Below, piece after piece: positions 41,560 through 51,112 of a stretch of 55,471 nucleotides of DNA. The DNA lies in the NCBI GenBank assembly GCA_016927755.1, contig JAFGLZ010000113.1, forward strand, positions 1 through 55,471, given 5' to 3'. The position numbers and the translations under genes were made by a program. The notes beneath the pieces were generated by a model. The model worked only from the letters and a program-made list of their open reading frames with translations, did no database searches and was not told the origin of the DNA. Source of the DNA: Phycisphaerae bacterium (GTDB taxonomy: Bacteria; Planctomycetota; Phycisphaerae; UBA1845; JAFGLZ01). Every line of letters begins with the position of its first letter. Position 1 is the stretch's first letter.

Positions 41560-43773
41560 CTACGGCGAGTCTGTCCGCGCTTTCTTCTTCGGCATGGTGG
41601 ACGTGGTGAGCGGCTCGAGGTGACCGATGTTCAGACCGTCGCAGACGAAGCGGTAGGGAGTTCTGTCCGGGAATCGAGCGGCGACCTCCGCCGTTTTGCC
41701 CAACGTGAAGCGCTCGTCCAGGGCGCTATCGAGATCTCGAGCGAAGATGACCTCGTCGTCGAGCGAGGGCGAGTTCATGTAGAACGCGGCCGCGTAGTAG
41801 TCGGGCGACCACTGGCCGAGCTTGTGAGATCGATAGTGCATCGAACCGACGAAGACGATGGCCCGTCCAGGTCGGGCCTTGGCCACCGTGTTCCGAACGG
41901 CGGGATCGACCGAGCCGAAGTCATAGCCGTAGTAGCCGATCACCTGTGGGACGAATCCAAGCAAGCAGCCTGCCAGGCCCAGGCCCGCCAGCGCGAGCGT
42001 GCTTGCGACGGCACATCTCCGTGGTCTGGCCAAGCCCCTGGACTTCATGACGCGGTACAACCATCTCGACGTCAGCGCGAGTCCGAGGGCCATGAGGATG
42101 AGGTAGACTGGCAGGGCTTCCGAGTAGTAGCGAGGCCCGAAGCAGGACTGGCCGAAGTGGTAGAAGATGTGGCCGACGGGCAGGGCCGCACCGACCGCCA
42201 GGAGCAGCCGGCCTTGCGTCTTTCGCGCGGCGAGGAGCCCCCCGATGAGCAGCAAGAGCAGGATGCCTCTCGGCCAGCCGAGCAGCTCTTCTCCGAGTTC
42301 GTCCAACTGAAAGCACAGCAGCCCTAGTCCCCGTGTGAAGGTGTGCGTTCGGCGATCGTCGGGCCAGTAGTCCATGCCCAGATCATCACCAAAGCCGAGA
42401 CGGTCGGTGGGGGCATACTTCGTGAAGGGCGCGAGAAACGCGTCGCCGGTCAGGGCCTTGTTGTAGGCCAGGAGCGGCAGGAGGACGACGATGGCCGAGG
42501 CGGCGAACCATGGGATCATGGCCGGCGACGATCGTCGCTGAAACACACGGATCAGGGCGTAGCCTAGCCAGGGGATCGCCAGCAAGACGGCCGTGTACGG
42601 CCTGAACCAGACGGCGGCGGCCCAAGCCAACCCAGCGCCGACGGCGTGATACCACCGTCCCGTCGGAGAGATTCCGGCGACGATACAGACGGCCATTGCC
42701 GTCAGCAGCAGCAGGCAGCCGGGATGCGCCATGTGGGAGGCGAAGGTCATCACCCAGAACGGCGAGATCACCGCCAGGATCACCGCCGTTCTGGCGAGCC
42801 GCTCACCGACGAGTCGGCGCGCGAGGGCGAACAGGAGCAGGATGGCCGGTATGGATATGAGTGGATGGATCGCCCACGACGCGTCGAGCAGGACGCCTGG
42901 TGTCAGCAAGAGTGACGGACCGGGGAAGTATTTTCCGTACCACTTGTCGCCGTCGATGACGATGTACTCTTGATCGAAGGCCTCGATTGCCGGCGGGACT
43001 TTCGCATAGAGACGGCCGGCGGCGAAGCTCTTCGCCTGGAACAGGACGGCGATCTCGTCCTGGATGTGCGGCATGTGGTCCAAGACGACGTAGGCGAACG
43101 CGCCAGAGAGGGCGACGGATGCCAGGGCGGCCAGCGTGAGGAATGTTTTGCGATTGAGTTTCAGGACGCGCTGTCGAAGCTTAGCGAGCGGTTTGGCCAG
43201 TTGGATACCCAACAGGATCGCGATGCCGGCGAGCCCGGTCAGTTGAAGGACGCCTCTGACGATGGCCACGAGGTGTTCGCCTATCTCCGTCGTGTAGATG
43301 GTCTTCGGGTCTGGGAACAAGCGTACCGAGGTCAGCAGGGCGAGGCCCAGGCCGGCCGCCCCGAATGCGAGCCGTGCCTCCGCGGATCGCGGCTCGACCG
43401 GAGTCGCCGGGCCGGAGGAGCGTGGCCATCGAACGATTGTCAGGGCGATGAGCGCCGCGGCGGACCAGGGGATCATCAGCAGGACAGGAACGTAGTAGCG
43501 AAGGTCCATCGCCAACGTGACCTGCGTAGAGAGTCCGAGCAGGAGCACGGGGCCGAGCAATCGGGCGAGCGTGCCGCCGAGATCGCCGAGACGTCGTTGG
43601 CGCAGGAGGGGATCAAGTCGGCCCAGGAGCAGCCAGACGCAGGCGAGAAAGACGGCCCACGCGACATGACCGGGCAGGCCGCCCAAGGCTTCCGGCATCG
43701 TCAGTTGCTCGCGCAGCCTGAGCATCGGCAACCAGAGTAGGACGATGATGAGGACGTCGATCAAGACGATCAT
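41560..43773 (-). CDS. GT-C-fold glycosyltransferase (ArnT/PMT-like), multi-spanning
   Basis: About 737 residues from ATG 43773, where the first membrane helix begins ('MIVLIDVLIIVLLWLPMLRL'); upstream in-frame starts reach 43995 but encode arginine-rich, non-membrane sequence. A dozen or more hydrophobic spans, with a large outer loop carrying 'LDHMPHIQDEIAVLFQAKSF' (the acidic D...QDE motif expected in the first loop of GT-C enzymes) and 'DGDKWYGKYFPGPSLLLTPG'. The soluble C-terminus has 'AIVFVGSMHYRSHKLGQWSP'. Likely transfers sugar from a polyprenyl-phosphate donor to a glycan, lipid or protein at the outer face of the membrane. Convergent with the fucosidase gene and divergent from the lipoprotein gene. 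Confidence 0.8.
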   Translation of the reverse strand: MIVLIDVLIIVLLWLPMLRLREQLTMPEALGGLPGHVAWAVFLACVWLLLGRLDPLLRQRRLGDLGGTLARLLGPVLLLGLSTQVTLAMDLRYYVPVLLMIPWSAAALIALTIVRWPRSSGPATPVEPRSAEARLAFGAAGLGLALLTSVRLFPDPKTIYTTEIGEHLVAIVRGVLQLTGLAGIAILLGIQLAKPLAKLRQRVLKLNRKTFLTLAALASVALSGAFAYVVLDHMPHIQDEIAVLFQAKSFAAGRLYAKVPPAIEAFDQEYIVIDGDKWYGKYFPGPSLLLTPGVLLDASWAIHPLISIPAILLLFALARRLVGERLARTAVILAVISPFWVMTFASHMAHPGCLLLLTAMAVCIVAGISPTGRWYHAVGAGLAWAAAVWFRPYTAVLLAIPWLGYALIRVFQRRSSPAMIPWFAASAIVVLLPLLAYNKALTGDAFLAPFTKYAPTDRLGFGDDLGMDYWPDDRRTHTFTRGLGLLCFQLDELGEELLGWPRGILLLLLIGGLLAARKTQGRLLLAVGAALPVGHIFYHFGQSCFGPRYYSEALPVYLILMALGLALTSRWLYRVMKSRGLARPRRCAVASTLALAGLGLAGCLLGFVPQVIGYYGYDFGSVDPAVRNTVAKARPGRAIVFVGSMHYRSHKLGQWSPDYYAAAFYMNSPSLDDEVIFARDLDSALDERFTLGKTAEVAARFPDRTPYRFVCDGLNIGHLEPLTTSTMPKKKARTDSP

Positions 43774-44006
43774 ATCGCTAGCAGATACCCACCTGTGGAC
43801 GGCTACCGCAACGGGAGAACGAGTTCTGATGGGACGGGAGCGGAGCCGATCGGAGTGAGGATTATAGAGGAAGGGGCGGCGCGATCCAAAGCCTTTGGAA
43901 CGGCGGTGCATCCAATGATGTGAGGTCAGGGGCGCCGACCATGTTAGAATGCTCATGGTTGGAGAAGTCGCCGCGGTTACCGATCTGACGATCACGGAGC
44001 GACGAG

Positions 44007-44594
44007 ATGCGCGAACATACTCATCGACGTTCGGCGATGCATATCTTGCTCATGTGCGAAGCGGCCCTCATGGGGGCCGCCGGTTGCGGTCCGAAGAACG
44101 TGGGATGGAACTACGGCGCCGAGGCGCCGGGACGTCTGGGTCAGGCCAGGCGAATCGCGCTCCTGGCCGATCGGGAGATCCATGCGCTGACCGAGGCGGT
44201 GGCGAGCGAGCTTCAGTTCCGCGGGTATGCCGTGACTGTCCTCGAGCCCGCCGGCGGGTCGGCGCAGGCGCCGGCAGGCAACCCGCCGGCTCCGCTTGCC
44301 GGAGCCGATCTTGTCTTCGAGCTGTCGGCGCGGTACGTCCGGGAGCCGGAGGCGGGGACTCGCGTGAAGGTTTGGCCTTGGGTCTCGGTGAAGGTTGCCC
44401 ACGGCACGCCGAAGCGATGGTATATCCTGGTCAGCGACGCCAAGCTCGACCTGGTCGATCCGCGGAGCCGGAGCGGGTTGGGTACGGTTACGGCGCGGTA
44501 CGACGAACCACAAGAGGACCTCAACAAGGTTGCCAAGAAGTTGGGTGAGGGGCTGGAGCAGATCCGACAGGGCAAGAAGCCGAAGACGGACTGA
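44007..44594 (+). CDS. Small lipoprotein of unknown function
   Basis: 195 residues; GGAG 7 nt before ATG 44007. Signal region 'MHILLMCEAALMGAAGC' with Cys27 in a lipobox-like AAGC context. The mature part has an alpha/beta layout: 'RRIALLADREIHALTEAVAS', 'LQFRGYAVTVLEPAGG', 'GADLVFELSARYVREP', 'TRVKVWPWVSVKVAHG', 'KRWYILVSDAKLDLVDPRSR', reminiscent of lipoproteins that carry a short TolB-N/CsgG-like N-terminal fold, but this resemblance is weak. Divergent from the GT-C gene and ends 53 bp from the rhamnosidase gene, with an AT-rich hairpin in between. No function proposed. Confidence 0.65.
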   Translation: MREHTHRRSAMHILLMCEAALMGAAGCGPKNVGWNYGAEAPGRLGQARRIALLADREIHALTEAVASELQFRGYAVTVLEPAGGSAQAPAGNPPAPLAGADLVFELSARYVREPEAGTRVKVWPWVSVKVAHGTPKRWYILVSDAKLDLVDPRSRSGLGTVTARYDEPQEDLNKVAKKLGEGLEQIRQGKKPKTD

Positions 44595-44603
44595 CCGGCT
44601 CAT

Positions 44604-44622
44604 GGTATTACTTAGTAATACC
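44604..44622. terminator. Perfect AT-rich hairpin GGTATTAC-TTA-GTAATACC between convergent genes
   Basis: 8-bp perfect stem with a 3-nt loop, 10 nt after the lipoprotein stop and 25 nt before the rhamnosidase stop on the other strand. Its position suits a shared terminator, although no T-tract follows. Its AT content stands out in this GC-rich window. Confidence 0.45.
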
Positions 44623-44646
44623 AATAGTCGTTCCTACGTCAGTGAG

Positions 44647-47600
44647 TCATTTCTGATTCCTTTCTGTTGTTGATCGATTCGTTTCCGTTCTCTGTTTGGT
44701 CGTCGGCGCTGGGCGGTCAGTTTCCCCGCGCGGCTCGATCAGGCCGACGTGTGGGCCGGGGCCGAGGCGGAACTCGATGAATCTTCCTTGATCGCTCACG
44801 CTGAGGATGGACGAGATGGGCGTCGAGGGCAGAAGCCTTCGGGCGTCCAGGACGAGGACGGGTTCGTTCGCGATTCGCGGCACTCGAACGGTCGCCTGGG
44901 TATTCTCGGGGACGTCGAAGCGGAATCTCAGCGATCCGTCTTCCGCGTGGCGCGTCCATGATATCGGTACGAGTCCGAGCTCCGTGACGACTTTTCCGGA
45001 GGCTTGTTCGAGGTCGCCGAGGCGCGGCTCGATGAGCAGTTGTCGCTTGCCGATCGGTTCTTCCATTCGGACGCCGAGGACGTAGGCGCTGAGGTAGTAG
45101 GCCGGTACGGCGCCTGCCTGATGACACCATTCGCCTCCGCCGAAGGATTCCCATACGGTGCCGGTTTCGCCGCGGGTCATGGGCTCGTATCGCCCGCGGA
45201 TCAGGGAGAGGGCGAGGCGATCGGCCTGGTCGGTGTTCATGCGATAGAGCTCGTGCAAGAGGAAGTAGTGAGCATAGGGCGCGAAGCCCTCTTTCTCGTG
45301 ATTGGCGAGGAGCCACCGGATGACCGACTCGCGTCGATCGGGCGGGGCGATCTCGTGATAGAGGCAGAGCACGGCGGCGTGTGCGGTCGGGGGCGTCTTC
45401 TTGCCATCCATGATGGCGCCGTGGTACGTGCCGGCGCTTTCGTCCCAGAGATGGGTGTTGACGGCGCGGGCTATGGCCTCTGCGTCTGCGGCGTAGCGAT
45501 CGGCATGGTCGGTCCGGCCGAGGCGTCTGGCGAGGTAGGACGAATCGCGGAGGGCGCGGGAGACGTAGGCGTTGAGCGCGGCGCCCTGGCAAACCTTGTA
45601 GCACAGTGGGTTTCCGAAGAACACGAACTCTCGGGCATTGACTAGCCCGGTGTCGGTACGGTGGTCGAGGAACCATTTCATTTGTGCGGTCAGGGCGGGC
45701 CAGAGCTCGCGGGCGAGGCTGAGGTCGCCGGTGTTGTCGTAGAGCAGTCGGATCGAGCTTGCCCAGAGGCATGCGTAGTCCTCGATGTAGCCGTGGATGT
45801 CCCAGCGGTTGGAGGGGTGATGGGCCTTGAGGCGACCGTCGGGTTGCTGGCTCTGGGCGATGTGGCGGAGCATGTTCCGCATGAGGCGCGGGTCAGCGAG
45901 GTACGGTCGGCCGTCGTCTCCTGGGCCGGCCAGGGCGACGCGCGTGACGGGGTAGTGGTCGCAGTAGGAATCGCCCATCCACTCGACGCGTTCTCGGGTG
46001 GCGCAGTCGACGTAGGCGTCCTCGCTGCAGACGGCGACGGTGCGGACGCAGATGGGCCACAGTTTGGTCAGCACGGGGTCGTTGCAGGCGAAGGCGCCGA
46101 GGCAGTCGAAGGGATATCGGCGGGAGACGATCTTGACGTCGTGGAGCTTTGCTCGTCCGGTTCGGACACGGAGCACCATGTACTTGAATCCGAACGTGTC
46201 GCCGCTCATGTAGGTCTGGCGTCCGGCGCGGGCGGTGTAGAGGCAGCGCTGGCTCCAGACGTCGCTGGGCTTTCGGCCCGTGTCGAGGTAGCGGGGGGCG
46301 TAGAGGACCTCCAACTCAGTGCCGTCGTCGGCGTCGAAGTCGAGCACGGAGTAGGCCTGGTCCATGACGCCGGCATCGATGACGATCTCGTGGCCGGCGG
46401 GGAGCTCCAACGGGAGGACCTCGGCGAGCGGTTTGGCGGTGGGATCGCTGATGCCGGGGGTCGGGTAGTTGGTGACGTTTCTGACCCACGCGCCTTGGCC
46501 GTAGGGGCATAGGGGCAGGGCGGTCGGCCAATGGGCGTCGTCGAAGTGGGGTCTTTGCCAACCCTCGGGCGCGGCGGGTGAGGCCTTCCAGGATCCGTCG
46601 GAGAACAGGTGTCGCGACTCGCTTCCGACGCGCCAGGAAACGACGACGAGCAGCCCGGCCGGGTCGGAGGCCTTTCCGTAGTGTTTGTTGACTGCCCGGA
46701 TCGCAATGACGTTGCGTCCGGTCGATGCGAGCTTGGTGACATCCATCCGCGGCATCGTGGTCCATGAGCTCATGTCGCCATGGTTTTCGCCGACCTTTTG
46801 GCCGTTGAAGAAGCAGTCGAGCTCGTTGTCGGCGGTGGCGTGAATCAGCACGTCGGTCGCGCCTTGGGGCAGCTCGAAGGTTCGTCGGAAGAATCGCTCG
46901 CCCTCCGGAGCGGACCATCGGGGCGCCTTCTGGGCGGCATAGCCGTCTTCACGCGTCCAGATCCAGGTAGCGGTCGTATCGGCGCTGGCGCGTGAGTGTT
47001 CGATGAGGGTGAGGGGGGTGATGTTCCTTTCGCGGAGGAGGGGGATCGACCGTGCCCTGAGGGGTCCCCAGAGGGATCCGTCGATTCGGGCGGCCAGCTC
47101 CCAGGCGGCGTCGTTGAAGTCGGGGAGGGTCCAGTCGCCGTCGTCTCGACGGGCGTCGATGCGGTCGGGGATGCTACCCCAACTCGGCGGGGATGGGAGG
47201 AAGCGCGTCTTGGTCGTGGCCCGCCAGGTGTCGTCGGTGGCGAGGGATTGGGTCGCGCCTCTCGGGAGCTTCACGTCGAGCTGGGCGGTGAGCCCGGGGG
47301 CATGGCGCATGATTCGGCCGGAGAAGTCGCCGTGACCGCGTTCCTTGCCGTCCGTGTAGTGGTGGACGAGGACGGCCAGGGCGTTCTTGCCTTTGCGCAG
47401 GAAGGGGCGGACGTCGAGCGTGTCGTATTCGGGGGCGATCGGATCGAACCGACACGGCCCGCGGTCGACGTATCGGCCGTTGATCCAGAGGATGTATCGG
47501 GAGTCGGCGAAGAGGCGCAGCCGAGCGGCGTCGGGCTTGTCGGGCAGATCGAGGGTCTTGCGGAAGACGGCGTAGACTTGCTTGTCGGGCGGCGCGGAGC

Positions 47601-47880
47601 CGATCCAGATCATCGACGCTTGTAGGCGAGAGGCGATCGGGTCGGTTGCGCTTGGCGATTCGGCGGCGGCGATCACGGGGAGGAGACAGGAGAGGACACA
47701 GGCCAGGCTGCTCTTAGGGATCTTCGAACAGACCGCGGAGATGGGGATGCTCGTCCCTCTGTAGTCGAGCGGTGGGGAGTTGGCTGGGAATTCGTGTTCC
47801 CCACCGCTGAAGCGATGGGCCACCCGTTGACGATCTTCGGGGCGTTCACCGTTCATTCGTTGTTGCGGATGGCTTGGCAT
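44647..47880 (-). CDS. GH78 alpha-L-rhamnosidase
   Basis: 1,077 residues from ATG 47880 (CAGGAG 6 nt upstream). A hydrophobic segment ('SLACVLSCLLPVIAAAE', about residues 58-74) lies behind an unusually long leader, so the true start could be further in. Domain order: N-terminal beta-sandwiches ('LRLFADSRYILWINGRYVDR'; 'TDVLIHATADNELDCFFNGQ'), Bac_rhamnosid-type domain, then an (alpha/alpha)6 barrel with 'EDAYVDCATRERVEWMGDSY' (matching the D..R.ER..W.GD motif with the general acid), 'IEDYACLWASSIRLLYDNTG', 'TVWESFGGGEWCHQAGAVPA' (typical second Glu region) and a C-terminal sandwich. Removes alpha-L-rhamnose by inversion. Last gene of the operon symporter, AraA-like isomerase, rhamnosidase. 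Confidence 0.85.
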   Translation of the reverse strand: MPSHPQQRMNGERPEDRQRVAHRFSGGEHEFPANSPPLDYRGTSIPISAVCSKIPKSSLACVLSCLLPVIAAAESPSATDPIASRLQASMIWIGSAPPDKQVYAVFRKTLDLPDKPDAARLRLFADSRYILWINGRYVDRGPCRFDPIAPEYDTLDVRPFLRKGKNALAVLVHHYTDGKERGHGDFSGRIMRHAPGLTAQLDVKLPRGATQSLATDDTWRATTKTRFLPSPPSWGSIPDRIDARRDDGDWTLPDFNDAAWELAARIDGSLWGPLRARSIPLLRERNITPLTLIEHSRASADTTATWIWTREDGYAAQKAPRWSAPEGERFFRRTFELPQGATDVLIHATADNELDCFFNGQKVGENHGDMSSWTTMPRMDVTKLASTGRNVIAIRAVNKHYGKASDPAGLLVVVSWRVGSESRHLFSDGSWKASPAAPEGWQRPHFDDAHWPTALPLCPYGQGAWVRNVTNYPTPGISDPTAKPLAEVLPLELPAGHEIVIDAGVMDQAYSVLDFDADDGTELEVLYAPRYLDTGRKPSDVWSQRCLYTARAGRQTYMSGDTFGFKYMVLRVRTGRAKLHDVKIVSRRYPFDCLGAFACNDPVLTKLWPICVRTVAVCSEDAYVDCATRERVEWMGDSYCDHYPVTRVALAGPGDDGRPYLADPRLMRNMLRHIAQSQQPDGRLKAHHPSNRWDIHGYIEDYACLWASSIRLLYDNTGDLSLARELWPALTAQMKWFLDHRTDTGLVNAREFVFFGNPLCYKVCQGAALNAYVSRALRDSSYLARRLGRTDHADRYAADAEAIARAVNTHLWDESAGTYHGAIMDGKKTPPTAHAAVLCLYHEIAPPDRRESVIRWLLANHEKEGFAPYAHYFLLHELYRMNTDQADRLALSLIRGRYEPMTRGETGTVWESFGGGEWCHQAGAVPAYYLSAYVLGVRMEEPIGKRQLLIEPRLGDLEQASGKVVTELGLVPISWTRHAEDGSLRFRFDVPENTQATVRVPRIANEPVLVLDARRLLPSTPISSILSVSDQGRFIEFRLGPGPHVGLIEPRGETDRPAPTTKQRTETNRSTTERNQK

Positions 47881-47937
47881 GAATGACTCCTGCTGTCTTC
47901 TTCTTGCATCGCGATGCCCGGACTCCGGCGGACGCCG

Positions 47938-49395
47938 TCAGAGGCGTTCGTCGATGATGACGCTTTCGATGCCCAACGCGTCGGCGATCCTGGCGATGGT
48001 GGCGGCGTGGTGACCGACGCCCAGGGCGAAGTGGTGCGTCGGTCCTTCTTGTACCCATCGCTTGAGGAACGTTCGAACGTCGGGCTTGAAGAAGCCACGC
48101 GTATTCGTGTTGCCGGTCGGGGGGACGGGTCCGGCGACGGATTCGCCCTGGCCTAGGATGAACTTGAACTTGCCCTCGTGGGTTACGCCGATGCTTAGCA
48201 TGGTGATTGGCCCCTCCTTGATCTTGAACTCGACGCTGGCGCCCGAGCCGGGCTTGCCGTGATACTTTCGGAGGCTTCTGAGGACGGGCCTTCGATCGGC
48301 GATGTTGATGTGGTGCGGGCCGTCGTGTCCGACGAGGACGAAGCCTTCCTTGAAGTCGATGGGGTGGAACTCGGCGAAGCTCCCGCCGATATCGAGGCGG
48401 TCCATGATGAGCATGGCGATGCAGGTCTTGAGGTCGGACTCGCCGCACATCGGGAAACCGGCGGCGGTCAGGAGCGAGTTGCCGACGATGAGGTTCGTCA
48501 CGAGGCGACGCATCTCGCTGCCTTCCTCGGCCTCGTAGTAGTAGGCCAGTCCGTCGAGCTGTTTGGCGTCGACGAACTTGTCGAGGGCAACAGCGGCCCT
48601 GGCGGCCGTATGCAGGTCGTCGTCGGTGAGCTTCTCGGTGATGGGGTCGGACCCGGGGTCGGGCGTATCGAACATGTCCAGGATGGCGGTCTTCTTGGCC
48701 TGGATCTCGGCGTCCGTGACGGTGCGTTGTTGGGCGAGGAGGTCGTCGGGCTCGGTCTGGACGATGTGGCAGCCGAAGGCGGCGGTGAAGGCGGTCGGGT
48801 CGGAGTGCATGTCGAGCATGGACTCGAGGACGTGTCCGAAGTGGCCGATGCGGGCGCCCTTCAGGTCGTGCAGGACCTTGGCGATCTCGCACCACTGGCG
48901 GATCTCGGCGTCGGCCTGGGGGTCTGCCTCGAGCATGCCGAGGATGACGGGCGGGGGCTTCTTGCCCATCCGGATGGCGACGCCGGTGAATTCTGGCACG
49001 CTGCAGAAGTCGTCGTTGCAGAGCTGCATGTAGGTGGAGGCCTTGTCGTAGTCCAGGGCGGCGAGGGGCTGGAGGGCCACGAGCACGATCGGGACGTCGA
49101 GGTTTCGGATCAGGATGCCGAAGGTGGACGAGGTGGCGTAGGTCACCATGTCGCAGAAGATCAGATCGAGGCGGGCGGTCTCGAGCTTTTCGAGGAGCGC
49201 GAAGGCGCCCTGGGCGTCGTCGACCATTCCGAAGTTGGTGACGTGGACGTCATGGGCCTGGACCTTCTTCGTGAAGAGGTCGAGCTTTCGGTGCATCTCT
49301 TCGAGCAGGCCCTCGAACTGTGGCCAGTAGTTGTAGTGTCCGACGCCGAAGACGCCGATCTTGGCGGTTCGCGGTTTTCTTCTTGGGACTCTCAT
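47938..49395 (-). CDS. L-arabinose/L-fucose isomerase superfamily (AraA-like) protein
   Basis: 485 residues from ATG 49395; an in-frame GTG at 49440 overlaps the symporter stop. N-terminal Rossmann-like domain ('KIGVFGVGHYNYWPQFEGLL', 'DLIFCDMVTYATSSTFGILI'), central domain, and the AraA metal-ligand pattern: 'MCGESDLKT' (Glu319), 'GGSFAEFHPIDF' (Glu342), 'VGHDGPHHI' (His357) and a late His pair ('THHFALGVGHHAATI'), matching E306, E333, H350 and H450 of E. coli AraA in spacing and context. No signal peptide, so cytosolic, unlike the Tat-exported relative at 24037. Likely converts an imported aldose to its ketose; substrate uncertain (arabinose, fucose, rhamnose or a related sugar). Between a symporter and GH78 rhamnosidase in one operon. 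Confidence 0.82.
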   Translation of the reverse strand: MRVPRRKPRTAKIGVFGVGHYNYWPQFEGLLEEMHRKLDLFTKKVQAHDVHVTNFGMVDDAQGAFALLEKLETARLDLIFCDMVTYATSSTFGILIRNLDVPIVLVALQPLAALDYDKASTYMQLCNDDFCSVPEFTGVAIRMGKKPPPVILGMLEADPQADAEIRQWCEIAKVLHDLKGARIGHFGHVLESMLDMHSDPTAFTAAFGCHIVQTEPDDLLAQQRTVTDAEIQAKKTAILDMFDTPDPGSDPITEKLTDDDLHTAARAAVALDKFVDAKQLDGLAYYYEAEEGSEMRRLVTNLIVGNSLLTAAGFPMCGESDLKTCIAMLIMDRLDIGGSFAEFHPIDFKEGFVLVGHDGPHHINIADRRPVLRSLRKYHGKPGSGASVEFKIKEGPITMLSIGVTHEGKFKFILGQGESVAGPVPPTGNTNTRGFFKPDVRTFLKRWVQEGPTHHFALGVGHHAATIARIADALGIESVIIDERL

Positions 49396-49423
49396 GGATG
49401 ACTCACCATTCGTGCTCGATGTT

Positions 49424-50926
49424 TCAGCGGGTCCTCTCACTCACGCTGCCACGTTTGGGGAACGCAAGGCCCCGGAGGCGATCGGGGCTAGGGGCCGGGA
49501 AGAGCCTGCTGGCGGCGGTTCCGACGAGGAACGTGCCGATACAGGTGAACGCTCCGTACCACCAATGGGGGATGCTCGTCCAGATCCAGACGATCGACAG
49601 GCTGATCGCTCCCGCGGCCAGGCCGATGAATGCGCCGGCGGCGTTGGCTCGGGGCACGAGCATGCCGAGCAGGAAGACGCCGAGCAGCAGGCCGAGGAAG
49701 GTTCCGGCGACCTTGGTAATGATCGTGATGACGTGCTCTCCCAGGTAGGGCGCCAGGAGCGCGGCGGCGATGATGGCGACGCCGAACAGGCCGCACAGGA
49801 CGCGGCTGACGCCGACGCCGACATGCCGTCCGCCGAGCCAGTCGTAGACGACGACGGCGGTCATGCTATTGATGCCGCTGTCCATCGTGCTCATGGCGGC
49901 GGCGAAGAGTCCTGCCAGGAGCAGTCCGGTCAGGCCGGTATTGGGCAGGACGGTCGAGACGAAGTGCGGCAGGAGCTGGTCTTGCTTGGGCAAGTCGGGG
50001 AAACCGGACATGCCGGGCTGATTATAGTAGGCGAAGAGGGTCGAGCCGACGAAGAAGAAGAGGACGCTGACCAGCGTGACGACCACGCCGTTGATGAGCA
50101 GGGCACCGCGGGCCTGCCTCAGGGAGCTCACGCAGACATAGCGTTGGACGGTGACCTGGGACGTGGTGTATCCGGGCAGGTACATGAAGAGGGCGAAGGC
50201 GCAGGCGGCGTAGACGGTATCGCGCTTGGTGAGATCGAGCTTGAAGTCGAGCATGTCGAACTTGCCGTGCTCGATGCCCATGCGGACGACGGCGTCCCAT
50301 CCGCCGTGTACCTGGCCGAGGGCGAGGATGAGCACGGCGATCATCCCGCCGCCGAGGGTGGCGGCCTGGAGGACGTCGGTCCAGATGACGGCTCGGACGC
50401 CGCCGAGGGTGGTGTAGACCACGGCCAGCATTCCCACGCCGATCAGCGTCCAGGTGAGCTGTGCGGGGGTCAGGCCGATGACGGCTTGTAGGATCAGGCC
50501 GACGGCGTAGAGCATACTGCCCATCCAGCCGACGGCGTAGCAGGCGAAGAGGATCGTTCCGAGCAGTCGCATGGGTCGGTTGAAGCGGATCTCGAGATAC
50601 TCGTAGACGCTCGTGATTCCGAGCCGGAGGTAGACGGGCACGAACAGCCACCAGAGTAGCGGGGTGATGAGCAGGGGAATCATGAGGATCGTGACGAGGA
50701 GGTGGTAGTCCTCGTACGCGCCTTCGCGAGGCAACATGACGAACGAGAGCGAGCTAAAGGCGGTTGCGAAGAGGGAGATGCCCACGGCGGACCAGTTCAT
50801 CCGCCGTCCGCCGACGAAGTAGTCCTCGTTGGTGTGCTGGCTTCGCGCGAAGGCGACGCCCAGCCCGAAGACGAGGACGAGGTACCCGACGAAGATCACC
50901 CAATCGGCCGCGATCAGCGTGCTCAT
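49424..50926 (-). CDS. Sodium:solute symporter (SSS family)
   Basis: About 500 residues from ATG 50926; an alternative start ATG at 50950 adds eight residues, and neither has a clear ribosome-binding site. Around 13 spans with SSS motifs: 'DYFVGGRRMNWSAVGISLFA', 'VYEYLEIRFNRPMRLLG', 'VYTTLGGVRAVIWTDVLQ' and 'AGLFAAAMSTMDSGINSMTA' (the AMSTMDSGINS segment is the usual Na2-site motif). It belongs to a different subgroup from the symporter at 38528. First gene of the operon with the isomerase (28-bp gap) and the rhamnosidase (57-bp gap), so it probably imports the sugar these act on. The frame extends far upstream on the opposite strand of the next gene; that extension is not real. Confidence 0.9.
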   Translation of the reverse strand: MSTLIAADWVIFVGYLVLVFGLGVAFARSQHTNEDYFVGGRRMNWSAVGISLFATAFSSLSFVMLPREGAYEDYHLLVTILMIPLLITPLLWWLFVPVYLRLGITSVYEYLEIRFNRPMRLLGTILFACYAVGWMGSMLYAVGLILQAVIGLTPAQLTWTLIGVGMLAVVYTTLGGVRAVIWTDVLQAATLGGGMIAVLILALGQVHGGWDAVVRMGIEHGKFDMLDFKLDLTKRDTVYAACAFALFMYLPGYTTSQVTVQRYVCVSSLRQARGALLINGVVVTLVSVLFFFVGSTLFAYYNQPGMSGFPDLPKQDQLLPHFVSTVLPNTGLTGLLLAGLFAAAMSTMDSGINSMTAVVVYDWLGGRHVGVGVSRVLCGLFGVAIIAAALLAPYLGEHVITIITKVAGTFLGLLLGVFLLGMLVPRANAAGAFIGLAAGAISLSIVWIWTSIPHWWYGAFTCIGTFLVGTAASRLFPAPSPDRLRGLAFPKRGSVSERTR

Positions 50927-51112
50927 GCGGTGAGGTTTCCGGTTCTCCATGGGCGGAGCGTTCGATCCCCGACGGATCGCGCGGAGCGAGATGGCATTCT
51001 GACAGAGGGCCGTTAGGATAACAACCTCATGTAAGGCTTCGACCGCGCCGTGTAATCTGGAGCGGCGAGTCGGGTTTGTTTGTGGCATATGTCGTACCGA
51101 GGTGGAGGAGAC

